Shown piece by piece: positions 6,684 through 11,831 of a stretch of 11,831 nucleotides of DNA (position 1 is the stretch's first letter; each line of letters opens with the position of its first letter). The notes beneath the pieces were generated by a model. The model ran no database searches and was not told the origin of the DNA. It worked only from the letters and a program-made list of their open reading frames with translations. A program made the translations under genes and the position numbers. The stretch is taken from positions 1-11,831 of the forward strand of contig JAMBLK010000315.1 of NCBI GenBank assembly GCA_023336855.1, read 5' to 3'. This DNA comes from Actinomycetes bacterium (GTDB lineage Bacteria > Actinomycetota > Acidimicrobiia > Spongiisociales > UBA5794).

Positions 6684-6826
6684 GAGGGGGAAATCCTCCG
6701 GTATTTCGGATGATCGAATGGGAGTATGAGGCCGAAACCCTCGGGGAGTAAGAGTTTCACGAGCTGGAAATATATGGATGTACGGCGAGGAAGGACAGAG
6801 ACCTGCCCGAAAGCGGGCCAACGATG

Positions 6827-6876
6827 TTTCGCGTTCGATGCCGGGATTTCGCGCTCCTACGCTCGACTTCGCGTTC
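6827..6876 (+). repeat. Three TTCGCG direct repeats with exact 20-bp spacing
   Basis: The core Y-TTCGCG-Y-TC occurs at 6827-6836, 6847-6856 and 6867-6876, so the TTCGCG cores begin at 6828, 6848 and 6868. The 10 bp between cores are not conserved. A spacing of about two helical turns puts all three on one face of the DNA. They end some 35 bp before the candidate -10 of rpmH, a place fitting an activator or repressor array. Function not known. Confidence 0.65.
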
Positions 6877-6911
6877 TCGACTCGAAGTGGCCGATAGACC
6901 GGGGAGCGACG

Positions 6912-6917
6912 TAGAAT
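6912..6917 (+). promoter_or_regulatory. Candidate rpmH promoter -10
   Basis: TAGAAT matches five of six bases of the -10 consensus and would give a leader of about 50 nt before rpmH. The -35 region is poor (TGGCCG at 6888-6893, 18 bp spacer), so an activator may be needed or the choice may be wrong. Confidence 0.4.
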
Positions 6918-6975
6918 TCAGGCGTCCGAAATCTTCCCGGTCGCAACGCGACCTCCCAAGCGGGGATACCTCACT

Positions 6976-7110
6976 ATGAAGCGTACCTATCAACCCAATG
7001 TGCGGCGTCGCAAGCGCAAGCACGGATTTCGCATCCGGATGCGGACCCGTTCCGGCCGTGCCGTCATCAAGAGGCGGCGCCTCAAGGGTCGCCATCGACT
7101 CACCGCGTAG
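6976..7110 (+). CDS. rpmH: 50S ribosomal protein L34
   Basis: L34 is a small, very basic protein of the large ribosomal subunit. The 44 codons translate to MKRTYQPNVRRRKRKHGFR followed by IRMRTRSGRAVIKRRRLKG and RHRLTA, which is the full-length L34 pattern (MKRTYQP, HGFR.RM.T..GR..i..RR.KGR..L). GGGGA (6962-6966) lies 9 bp before the ATG. It is the first gene of the rightward unit. The frame of rnpA runs through at least its last 53 bases. Confidence 0.97.
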   Translation: MKRTYQPNVRRRKRKHGFRIRMRTRSGRAVIKRRRLKGRHRLTA

Positions 7111-7450
7111 CACCGGACGACCGTTCGTTTCGCTGCGATCGACGGCGCAATTCTCCGCTGTCTTCCGCACGGGCCGGTCGGCCCGATCTGGAGAGATCAG
7201 AGTGATCCATGCAGACGGTGAGAGAGGTGTCCCCCAGGTGGGCATCGTCGCGTCTCGTCGGGTTGGTGGTGCAGTCAGCCGGAATCGGGCGAAAAGGCGT
7301 CTCCGCGAGGCCCTGATGAGGGTCGAGTTGAAGCCGGACACGGCATATGTCGTGGTCGCCTCGCCGGATGTTGTCACGATGGGATTTGACGACCTGGTAA
7401 GCGAGTTGGGTATGGCGATCACCGCGAGCGGAGAGGAGGAGAACCGATGA
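7058..7450 (+). CDS. rnpA: RNase P protein component, start inside rpmH
   Basis: RnpA is the protein cofactor of RNase P, which trims the 5' ends of tRNAs. The core aligns with the family: SLRSTAQFSAVFRTGRSA near the N-terminus, VPQVGIVASRRVGGAV, then the RNR motif SRNRAKRRLREAL (RNRAKRRLR at 75-83 from the start used here) and a closing amphipathic segment. The usual N-terminus would begin around 7110-7135, but that frame has no ATG, GTG or TTG there. The nearest are GTG at 7058 (130 residues, used here) and ATG at 6998 (150 residues), both inside rpmH in another frame and without a clear ribosome binding site. An ATC at 7094 has AAGGG five bases upstream. The gene is certain, the start is not. 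It ends in an ATGA overlap with yidD. Confidence 0.88.
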   Translation: MPSSRGGASRVAIDSPRSTGRPFVSLRSTAQFSAVFRTGRSARSGEIRVIHADGERGVPQVGIVASRRVGGAVSRNRAKRRLREALMRVELKPDTAYVVVASPDVVTMGFDDLVSELGMAITASGEEENR

Positions 7451-7734
7451 GCACCGGCCAAGAACAGGCGCCGTCACCGGCGGCCCGGGCTCTCATGGGC
7501 TCTATCCGTGTCTATCAGAAGGTTCTCTCGCCCGCTTTCGGGGGCAATTGCCGGTACTATCCCTCCTGCTCAAAGTACGGGTACGACGCGATACGGCTCC
7601 ACGGAGCCGGTCGCGGGTCCTGGATGGCCGTCAAACGCATCGGACGGTGCCAGCCGTTCCATGAAGGTGGATACGACCCCGTACCCGAGTTGGGCCAACA
7701 CGAACACGATATGAACACTGGGAGCGACACGTGA
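7447..7734 (+). CDS. yidD: YidD, membrane protein insertion efficiency factor
   Basis: YidD is a small peripheral membrane protein thought to help YidC insert proteins into the inner membrane. The 95 residues hold the family signature: an amphipathic helix around SIRVYQKVLSP (19-29), CRYYPSCSKYGYDAI (35-49, Cys35 and Cys41) and RIGRCQPFHEGGYDPVP (64-80, Cys68). The ATG overlaps the rnpA stop as ATGA and has a strong AGGAGG 7 bp upstream (7434-7439). Its TGA in turn overlaps the yidC start as GTGA, so translation of rnpA, yidD and yidC is likely coupled. Confidence 0.96.
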   Translation: MSTGQEQAPSPAARALMGSIRVYQKVLSPAFGGNCRYYPSCSKYGYDAIRLHGAGRGSWMAVKRIGRCQPFHEGGYDPVPELGQHEHDMNTGSDT

Positions 7735-8618
7735 ACCCCTGGCAACTCCTCCTCGACCTTCTCGGCGGGGTTCTCAACTTCTTCTACCAAATTATTCCAA
7801 ACCTCGGCGTGGCGATCATCCTGCTCACGCTGGCGATCTCGCTCGTCCTCTTCCCCTTGACGCTGAAGCAGACCCGGTCGATGAAGGCGATGCAGGACAT
7901 CCAGCCGGAGGTGAAGCGTCTCCAGAAGGAACTCAAGGGAGACAAGGAAGAACTCAACAAAGAGTTGATGGCCCTCTATCAGGAGCGCGGTGTCAACCCT
8001 GCTGCGGGCTGTCTCCCGATGATCGTCCAAATGCCGCTCTGGTTCGGCCTGTTCTCTGTGTTGCGGAGTATCGAGACCGTCAAGGATGAGGCCGGCGAGA
8101 CGCTCTACGCAACCTCGAGGTACATCGGTGACGGTGTCGAGCACATCAACACCACCTTCCTCGGCATGGACCTCACGGCGTCACCCAGTTCTGTCGTTCC
8201 GGACCTGATCAAGGGCGGAGACATCCTGGGAGCCCTCCCCTACATCTTGCTGATCATCCTCATCGTGGCTGCGGGGTTCTACCAGCAACTCCAGACCACG
8301 AGGAAGAAGAAGGACGACAAGGACCAAGAGCAGTCCCAGACGGCGCAGTCGATGCAGACAGCGATGAAGATAATGCCACTCTTCTTCGGGTTCATCTCGT
8401 GGACGCTCACCGCAGGACTCGGGATCTATTTCGCAACATCCAACCTCTTCAGGGTCGGGCAGCAAGCCTTGATCTTGCGACTGGATGAACGCGGAGACGA
8501 TGATGACAAGAAGATGCCGGCACTCCCAGCGGACACACCGCCGGAGGACGGAGAGCCCGAGAAGAAGGGCCCGTCGGAGAACGCCAGCAAGAAGAAGAAC
8601 CGCCGCAGGAGGAAATAG
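7731..8618 (+). CDS. yidC: YidC/Oxa1-family membrane protein insertase
   Basis: YidC inserts membrane proteins alone or with SecYEG. The 295 residues show an N-terminal hydrophobic helix (5-22), a membrane segment VAIILLTLAISLVLFPL (27-43), a charged helical hairpin with KQTRSMKAMQDIQPEVKRLQ (46-65), the signature GVNPAAGCLPMIVQMPLWFGL (87-107, in part), further membrane segments near 167-184 and 212-240, and a very basic tail (KKKNRRRRK end). No lipoprotein signal is visible. Oddity: the conserved groove arginine (Arg73 in B. subtilis SpoIIIJ, Arg366 in E. coli), five residues before the proline that ends this membrane segment, is Ser37 here. Start GTG overlaps the yidD stop; jag follows after 3 bp. 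Confidence 0.95.
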   Translation: MNPWQLLLDLLGGVLNFFYQIIPNLGVAIILLTLAISLVLFPLTLKQTRSMKAMQDIQPEVKRLQKELKGDKEELNKELMALYQERGVNPAAGCLPMIVQMPLWFGLFSVLRSIETVKDEAGETLYATSRYIGDGVEHINTTFLGMDLTASPSSVVPDLIKGGDILGALPYILLIILIVAAGFYQQLQTTRKKKDDKDQEQSQTAQSMQTAMKIMPLFFGFISWTLTAGLGIYFATSNLFRVGQQALILRLDERGDDDDKKMPALPADTPPEDGEPEKKGPSENASKKKNRRRRK

Positions 8619-8621
8619 ACG

Positions 8622-9518
8622 ATGGAATGGGTGGAAGTCACTGGATCGACGGTCGATGTCGCAGTTGAAGCCGCAATGGCCGAACTTGGGCTCGAGTCGG
8701 TCGACCAGGCAGAAGTCGAAGTTATTGACGAGGGGAAGGCGGGATTCCTCGGTGTTGGCTCGCGTCCGGCGATCGTGAAGGTCTCGCGCAAGCCGCGTAA
8801 GCGCAATCGTCGGAGCCGGCGGGGAGCGAAGGGTTCCTCCAACACCGGGCAACAGAAGAAGACCCCGGAGAAGAAGACCCCGGAGAAGAAGACCAACGGG
8901 CGCGGTTCAGGTTCCAAGAACGGCAAGGGTTCACGGCCGTCGAACAAGAAGAAACCCGTTGAGAACAGGAAGAACGGATCCTCTAAGGAGCGGCGAACGA
9001 TGGATGACAAAGCGACGACAGAGCCGAAAAGGGACAAGCCCGAGACGTCGATCGAGGACCAGGCCAAGGTCGCCGAAGATTTCTTGTCCGGTCTCCTCAA
9101 GTCGTTTGGTCTCGAAGGAGACATTCAGACGAGGATCGAAGACGATGTGCTGTACCTCGACGTTGTCGGTGAGCAGACCGAAGCTCTTGTGGGCCCGAAA
9201 GGCGCCACGATGTACTCGGTGCTGGAGTTGACACGTACCACCGTTCAGCGACACACGTTCGGTGCTCCCCGTATGAGGATTGACATCGCGGGCTACGGCG
9301 CCCGGCGTCGCGAAGCGCTCACGATCTACACCGGGAAACTGGTGGAGCAAGTGAAGGAGAGCGGTGGCGAGGCCATGCTCGAGCCGATGAATGCTGCCGA
9401 TCGCAAGGTCATCCACGACGCCGCAGCTGCGTTCGAGGGTGTGAAGACGTACTCCGAGGGTGAGGACCCGCGACGTGCCGTGGTGATCTCCTCCACCGGA
9501 GACGTCAAGAGCGACTGA
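8622..9518 (+). CDS. jag: Jag/KhpB-type RNA-binding protein (Jag_N, KH, R3H)
   Basis: Jag (KhpB) proteins bind RNA and in Gram-positive bacteria act with KhpA in cell elongation and division control; the gene commonly follows yidC. The 298 residues show a Jag_N domain (1-54, with GFLGVGSRPAIVKV at 41-54), a long lysine-rich linker (about 55-145), a KH domain (about 146-222) with loop GPKG (191-194), and an R3H domain (about 226-292) with Arg261 and His265 in DRKVIH. The linker has a KKTPE repeat and is probably disordered. AGGAGG at 8607-8612 is 9 bp before the ATG. Target RNAs cannot be told from the sequence. Confidence 0.94.
   Translation: MEWVEVTGSTVDVAVEAAMAELGLESVDQAEVEVIDEGKAGFLGVGSRPAIVKVSRKPRKRNRRSRRGAKGSSNTGQQKKTPEKKTPEKKTNGRGSGSKNGKGSRPSNKKKPVENRKNGSSKERRTMDDKATTEPKRDKPETSIEDQAKVAEDFLSGLLKSFGLEGDIQTRIEDDVLYLDVVGEQTEALVGPKGATMYSVLELTRTTVQRHTFGAPRMRIDIAGYGARRREALTIYTGKLVEQVKESGGEAMLEPMNAADRKVIHDAAAAFEGVKTYSEGEDPRRAVVISSTGDVKSD
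8856..8894 (+). repeat. 15-bp tandem repeat in the jag linker
   Basis: The unit AAGAAGACCCCGGAG is present 2.6 times without a mismatch and encodes KKTPE-KKTPE-KKT. A perfect in-frame copy suggests recent slippage; the length of this linker may vary between strains. Confidence 0.85.
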
Positions 9519-9524
9519 GCGGGG

Positions 9525-10190
9525 ATGTTTCACGGGAAACATCCGGACGATCGTCTCGAAAAGGCTGCTCTCCGGGCCGGAATAGACCTGACACCGGCGC
9601 AGGGGGAGCAGTTGATCGAGTTCGCGCGCTGGCTGAGTACCGAGGCGGTTGATGCGGGCGGAGTCGGGCCGGATGAGGGATCGCGACTCGTTGATCGGCA
9701 TCTCGCCGACTCCATCATCTTCGCTGCGGCCTGGGACCGGATTCCTACCGACATTCTCGATATCGGGTCGGGAGTAGGCCTGCCCGGCATACCACTGGCG
9801 ATAACGCATCCGAACACGGCAGTCACGCTCTTGGATCGGTCGAGAGAGAGATGTCGGCTCGCGCGAAGAGCCGTTCGCGTCCTTGGACTCGAGAACGTCT
9901 CAGTCGAGCAGGGGGACGCTCTCCGTGTGGTCGGGCGAAGAGATGTCGTCACGTTCCGGGCGTCGCTCCAACCAGCGTCGGCGATCGAGGCGGCGGTCCC
10001 CCTCCTGACCGATCGAGGATGTGCGGTTGTTGGCTTGAGTCGCACGACTGAACCCGACATATCCCCGACCGCACCACCCGGCACAACCCTCGACCTCCTC
10101 CATATTGACCAGGGGGTCCTTGACTCCCCCGCCTGGCTTCTTAGGATGACGTTGACTAATCCCCGAACTTCGGACAGTGAACCTTCCTAA
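9525..10190 (+). CDS. rsmG: 16S rRNA m7G527 methyltransferase RsmG (GidB)
   Basis: RsmG methylates N7 of G527 in 16S rRNA; loss gives low-level streptomycin resistance in several bacteria. The 221 residues have a helical N-terminus (GIDLTPAQGEQLIEFARWL, 19-37), VDRHLADSI (56-64), the SAM-binding loop ILDIGSGVGLPGIPLAI (77-93), the acidic LLDRSRERC (102-110) and VTFRASLQP (142-150). The ATG at 9525 is 6 bp after the jag stop; no later in-frame start keeps the conserved N-terminus. The ribosome binding site is poor (GGGG next to the ATG). The first codons lie on a parS-like palindrome, giving MFHGKH; a perfect parS would give MFHVKH, a start I recall from other actinobacterial RsmG proteins. 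The TAA overlaps the parA ATG by one base. Confidence 0.95.
   Translation: MFHGKHPDDRLEKAALRAGIDLTPAQGEQLIEFARWLSTEAVDAGGVGPDEGSRLVDRHLADSIIFAAAWDRIPTDILDIGSGVGLPGIPLAITHPNTAVTLLDRSRERCRLARRAVRVLGLENVSVEQGDALRVVGRRDVVTFRASLQPASAIEAAVPLLTDRGCAVVGLSRTTEPDISPTAPPGTTLDLLHIDQGVLDSPAWLLRMTLTNPRTSDSEPS
9526..9541. promoter_or_regulatory. parS: parS-like ParB binding site on the rsmG start codon
   Basis: TGTTTCACGGGAAACA matches the bacterial parS consensus TGTTTCACGTGAAACA in 15 of 16 bases (G for T at 9535). The dyad continues with GGA/TCC on both sides to 9523-9544, 10 of 11 pairs matching. It lies in the operon that encodes ParA and ParB and about 4 kb from the oriC candidate, as expected for a chromosomal centromere site. 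Confidence 0.85.
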
Positions 10191-10963
10191 TGCCATCCAC
10201 AATCGTTGCCATCGCCAACCAGAAGGGCGGCGTCGGTAAATCCACGACCGCGATCAATCTCGGTGCAGGCCTTGCGTACCAAGGGGAACGCGTTCTCCTG
10301 GTCGATCTCGATCCGCAGGGAAATACGACCAGCGGTCTTGGCATAGATCGGTCGGTGATCGAGTACTCGACCTATGACCTCCTCGTCGACGACGTTGCAG
10401 TCGACGACGTCATCGAACCCTCGTCGGTTCGCGACCTCTTCGTGGTACCGGCGACGATCGAACTTGCCGGGGCCGAAATCGAGTTGGTTTCGATGTTCTC
10501 ACGAGAGGCCCGGCTTGGGAAGGCCCTCGAACCGATCTCTGAGGACTATGACTTCATCCTGGTGGACTGTCCTCCGTCTCTCGGACTACTGACCGTCAAC
10601 GGCCTAGCGGCCGCCGATGAGGTGCTTATCCCGATCCAGTGCGAGTACTACGCGCTGGAAGGGGTGAGTCAGTTGATGAAGAACATCCAGTTGGTCCAGC
10701 GGAGCCTGAACCCTCAACTCAATATCGAGGGAGTGCTTCTGACGATGTATGACGGGCGTACAACGCTCGCGGCGGATGTCGTTGCCCAGGTGAGGGAGCA
10801 CTTCGGGGATACGACCTACCGAACGGTGATCCCGCGAACGGTCAGGCTTTCAGAGGCTCCTTCGTACGGAGAACCTATCGAGGCATACGATCCGATGTCC
10901 CGTGGCGCCATCGCCTATAGGGAGTTAGCACGCGAATTCCGGAGGAGACATGGCCGCACGTAA
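10190..10963 (+). CDS. parA: Chromosome partitioning ATPase ParA (Soj)
   Basis: ParA is a deviant Walker-type ATPase that dimerises on nucleoid DNA and moves ParB-parS complexes apart. The 257 residues match chromosomal ParA/Soj proteins without an N-terminal helix-turn-helix. Motifs: deviant Walker A KGGVGKST (12-19, signature Lys12 and Lys17), Walker A' LLVDLDPQGN (36-45, Asp41), Walker B DFILVDCPPSLG (121-132, Asp126), and IPRTVRLSEAPSYGEPI near the C-terminus. The ATG shares its A with the rsmG TAA (TAATG) and there is no good ribosome binding site, so reinitiation after rsmG is likely. It overlaps parB by 14 bases. Confidence 0.97.
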   Translation: MPSTIVAIANQKGGVGKSTTAINLGAGLAYQGERVLLVDLDPQGNTTSGLGIDRSVIEYSTYDLLVDDVAVDDVIEPSSVRDLFVVPATIELAGAEIELVSMFSREARLGKALEPISEDYDFILVDCPPSLGLLTVNGLAAADEVLIPIQCEYYALEGVSQLMKNIQLVQRSLNPQLNIEGVLLTMYDGRTTLAADVVAQVREHFGDTTYRTVIPRTVRLSEAPSYGEPIEAYDPMSRGAIAYRELAREFRRRHGRT

Positions 10964-11804
10964 GAGTGGACTCGGACGGGGTCTCGAGGCCTTGATTCCG
11001 GTCGATCACCCCTCGGTTGGCTTCGCGGAACTCGATCTCAACGAGATCTCGCCAAGCCCCCAGCAGCCGAGAGTCCGATTCGATGACGACGCACTCGAGG
11101 GACTGGCTGCATCGATCCGGGAAGTCGGTGTGCTCCAACCTGTCGTTGTTCGCCCGGGGGAGAGGGACGGATCCTACCTCCTCATCGCCGGCGAACGCCG
11201 GCTCCGGGCAGCTGAAATAGCTGGCCTGGCAACGATTCCTGCGGTTATCAGGAGCGAGGAGAGCGACGAGCGATACCTCACCGAGGCACTGATCGAGAAC
11301 GTCCAACGCAAGGATCTGTCCCCGCTGGAGGAAGCTGCAGCGTACCGGAACCTTCTGGAAGATTTTGGCATGACTCACGAAAGGGTGGCCACCAGCGTCG
11401 GGAAGAGCCGGAGCTCGGTGACGAACACCATTCGATTGCTCCAACTGCCGGCACCGATCCAGGGGATGCTCGAACGTGAGGAACTCTCGGCAGGCCACGC
11501 GCGGGCCCTCCTCTCTCTCGACGATGAGGCGTACGCCGTCCACATCGCAGAACGAGTGATAGCCGAGGGCTGGCCGGTCAGGATGGTCGAAGAAGCGGTG
11601 AAGAGCCGTTCCGTTCCGGACGAGACACCACAGAGGAGACTGCCGGCCATGCGCCCGGCCGCCATCATCGAACTCGAAGAGAAACTCTCTGAGAGGCTGG
11701 CCACGAACGTGAAGATCACCCCACGCGGAGACGGAGGACGAATGGTGATCCGGTATGGGTCAGTAGCGGACCTGGAACGAATCTATCGGCAGCTGTTCGA
11801 TTGA
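10950..11804 (+). CDS. parB: Chromosome partitioning protein ParB (Spo0J)
   Basis: ParB is a CTP-dependent clamp that loads at parS and spreads, building the partition complex that ParA moves and that recruits SMC. The 284 residues have a basic N-terminus with the ParA-stimulating RKSGLGRGLEALI (4-16), the CTP-binding ParB/Srx domain (about 25-125) with GERRLRAAEI (81-90) and ENVQRKDLSPLEEA (116-129), a helix-turn-helix for parS around 145-166 (TSVGKSRSSVTNTIRLLQLP), and a C-terminal dimer domain (about 236-284). GGAGGAG stands just before the ATG, within the end of parA. The candidate target is the parS site about 1.4 kb upstream. A TACGTA repeat begins at the base after its TGA. Confidence 0.97.
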   Translation: MAARKSGLGRGLEALIPVDHPSVGFAELDLNEISPSPQQPRVRFDDDALEGLAASIREVGVLQPVVVRPGERDGSYLLIAGERRLRAAEIAGLATIPAVIRSEESDERYLTEALIENVQRKDLSPLEEAAAYRNLLEDFGMTHERVATSVGKSRSSVTNTIRLLQLPAPIQGMLEREELSAGHARALLSLDDEAYAVHIAERVIAEGWPVRMVEEAVKSRSVPDETPQRRLPAMRPAAIIELEEKLSERLATNVKITPRGDGGRMVIRYGSVADLERIYRQLFD

Positions 11805-11831
11805 TACGTAGTACGTACTACGTATTACGTA
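11805..11831. repeat. TACGTA tandem repeat of 7-bp period at the window end
   Basis: TACGTA begins at 11805, 11812, 11819 and 11826, each copy separated by one changing base (G, C, T). 11805-11824 is a perfect 20-bp palindrome, TACGTAGTACGTACTACGTA. The array starts on the base after the parB stop and reaches the end of the window, so its length is unknown. There is no T-run to suggest a classical terminator. Confidence 0.85.

Larger units (their letters stand above)
6565..6975. other. Rest of the dnaA-rpmH divergent intergenic region
   Basis: About 410 bp without a supported protein gene. It holds the dnaA promoter, a GC hairpin with arms GCCCG/CGGGC (6805-6818), the 20-bp-spaced TTCGCG repeats, a candidate rpmH promoter and the rpmH ribosome binding site. 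Open frames crossing it on either strand lack family resemblance and a ribosome binding site. Confidence 0.7.

Noticed and set aside
6755..6770. GTTTCACG near 6754 as a second parS
   Set aside because: Only one half-site is present; the other arm (GAGCTGGAAAT) does not complete the dyad.
6805..6818. GCCCG/CGGGC hairpin as a terminator or small RNA
   Set aside because: The stem is only five pairs, there is no T-run on either strand, and no gene ends nearby.
6757..7461. A 234-codon minus-strand frame across the rpmH/rnpA region
   Set aside because: It crosses rpmH and rnpA in antisense, has low-complexity Ser/Arg content and no recognisable domain.
10383..10412. Short direct repeat GTCGACGACGT in parA
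   Set aside because: It encodes VDDVAVDDV in a normal ParA alignment region; two copies from codon preference are enough to explain it.
1..11831. CRISPR, tRNA, rRNA, insertion sequence or defence island
   Set aside because: Coding density is high and every long gene is a conserved origin-region housekeeping gene; I saw no repeat-spacer pattern, transposase motif or tRNA-like cloverleaf.

Overview
The window is a chromosomal replication-origin neighbourhood, very probably from a GC-rich actinobacterium. The gene order is dnaA-dnaN-recF-DUF721(dciA)-gyrB-gyrA on one side and rpmH-rnpA-yidD-yidC-jag-rsmG-parA-parB on the other. A DUF721 gene between recF and gyrB is typical of Actinobacteria such as Mycobacterium and Streptomyces. 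The TTGTCCACA type of DnaA box, the Met-Phe-His-x-Lys start of RsmG and the frequent GTG starts agree with this. I cannot fix the class; an uncultured or deep-branching actinobacterial lineage is an inference only.

Left part, minus strand, reading leftwards from about 6500: dnaA (6498-5128), a 187-bp gap holding the best oriC candidate (4941-5127), dnaN, recF, dciA, gyrB, and the first 123 codons of gyrA. gyrA is cut by the window edge exactly at its predicted catalytic tyrosine. Spacing is tight: recF and dciA overlap as ATGA, gyrB-gyrA are 8 bp apart, and dciA-gyrB are 92 bp apart with a possible promoter.

Middle, 6499-6975: the divergent dnaA/rpmH intergenic region. It holds three DnaA boxes next to dnaA, a good dnaA promoter on the minus strand, a candidate rpmH promoter, and an unexplained set of three TTCGCG direct repeats spaced exactly 20 bp apart.

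Right part, plus strand: rpmH, rnpA (no usual start codon except inside rpmH), yidD, yidC, jag/khpB, rsmG (a parS-like site lies on its start codon), parA and parB. Nearly every junction is an overlap or a gap of a few bases, so this is probably one transcription unit. The window ends in a 7-bp-period TACGTA repeat directly after the parB stop codon.

Functionally the genes cover initiation (DnaA, DciA), elongation and repair (DnaN, RecF), topology (GyrA/GyrB), origin segregation (ParA/ParB/parS), tRNA processing and ribosome parts (RnpA, L34, RsmG) and membrane protein insertion (YidD, YidC), with the RNA-binding Jag protein. I see no mobile element, CRISPR array, tRNA, rRNA or defence system. 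The points worth a second look are an oriC with the layout of a basal unwinding system (DnaA boxes, GC spacer, DnaA-trios), a YidC lacking the conserved groove arginine, a GyrA with a changed quinolone-determining region, the rpmH/rnpA overlap, the embedded parS and two small unexplained repeat arrays.
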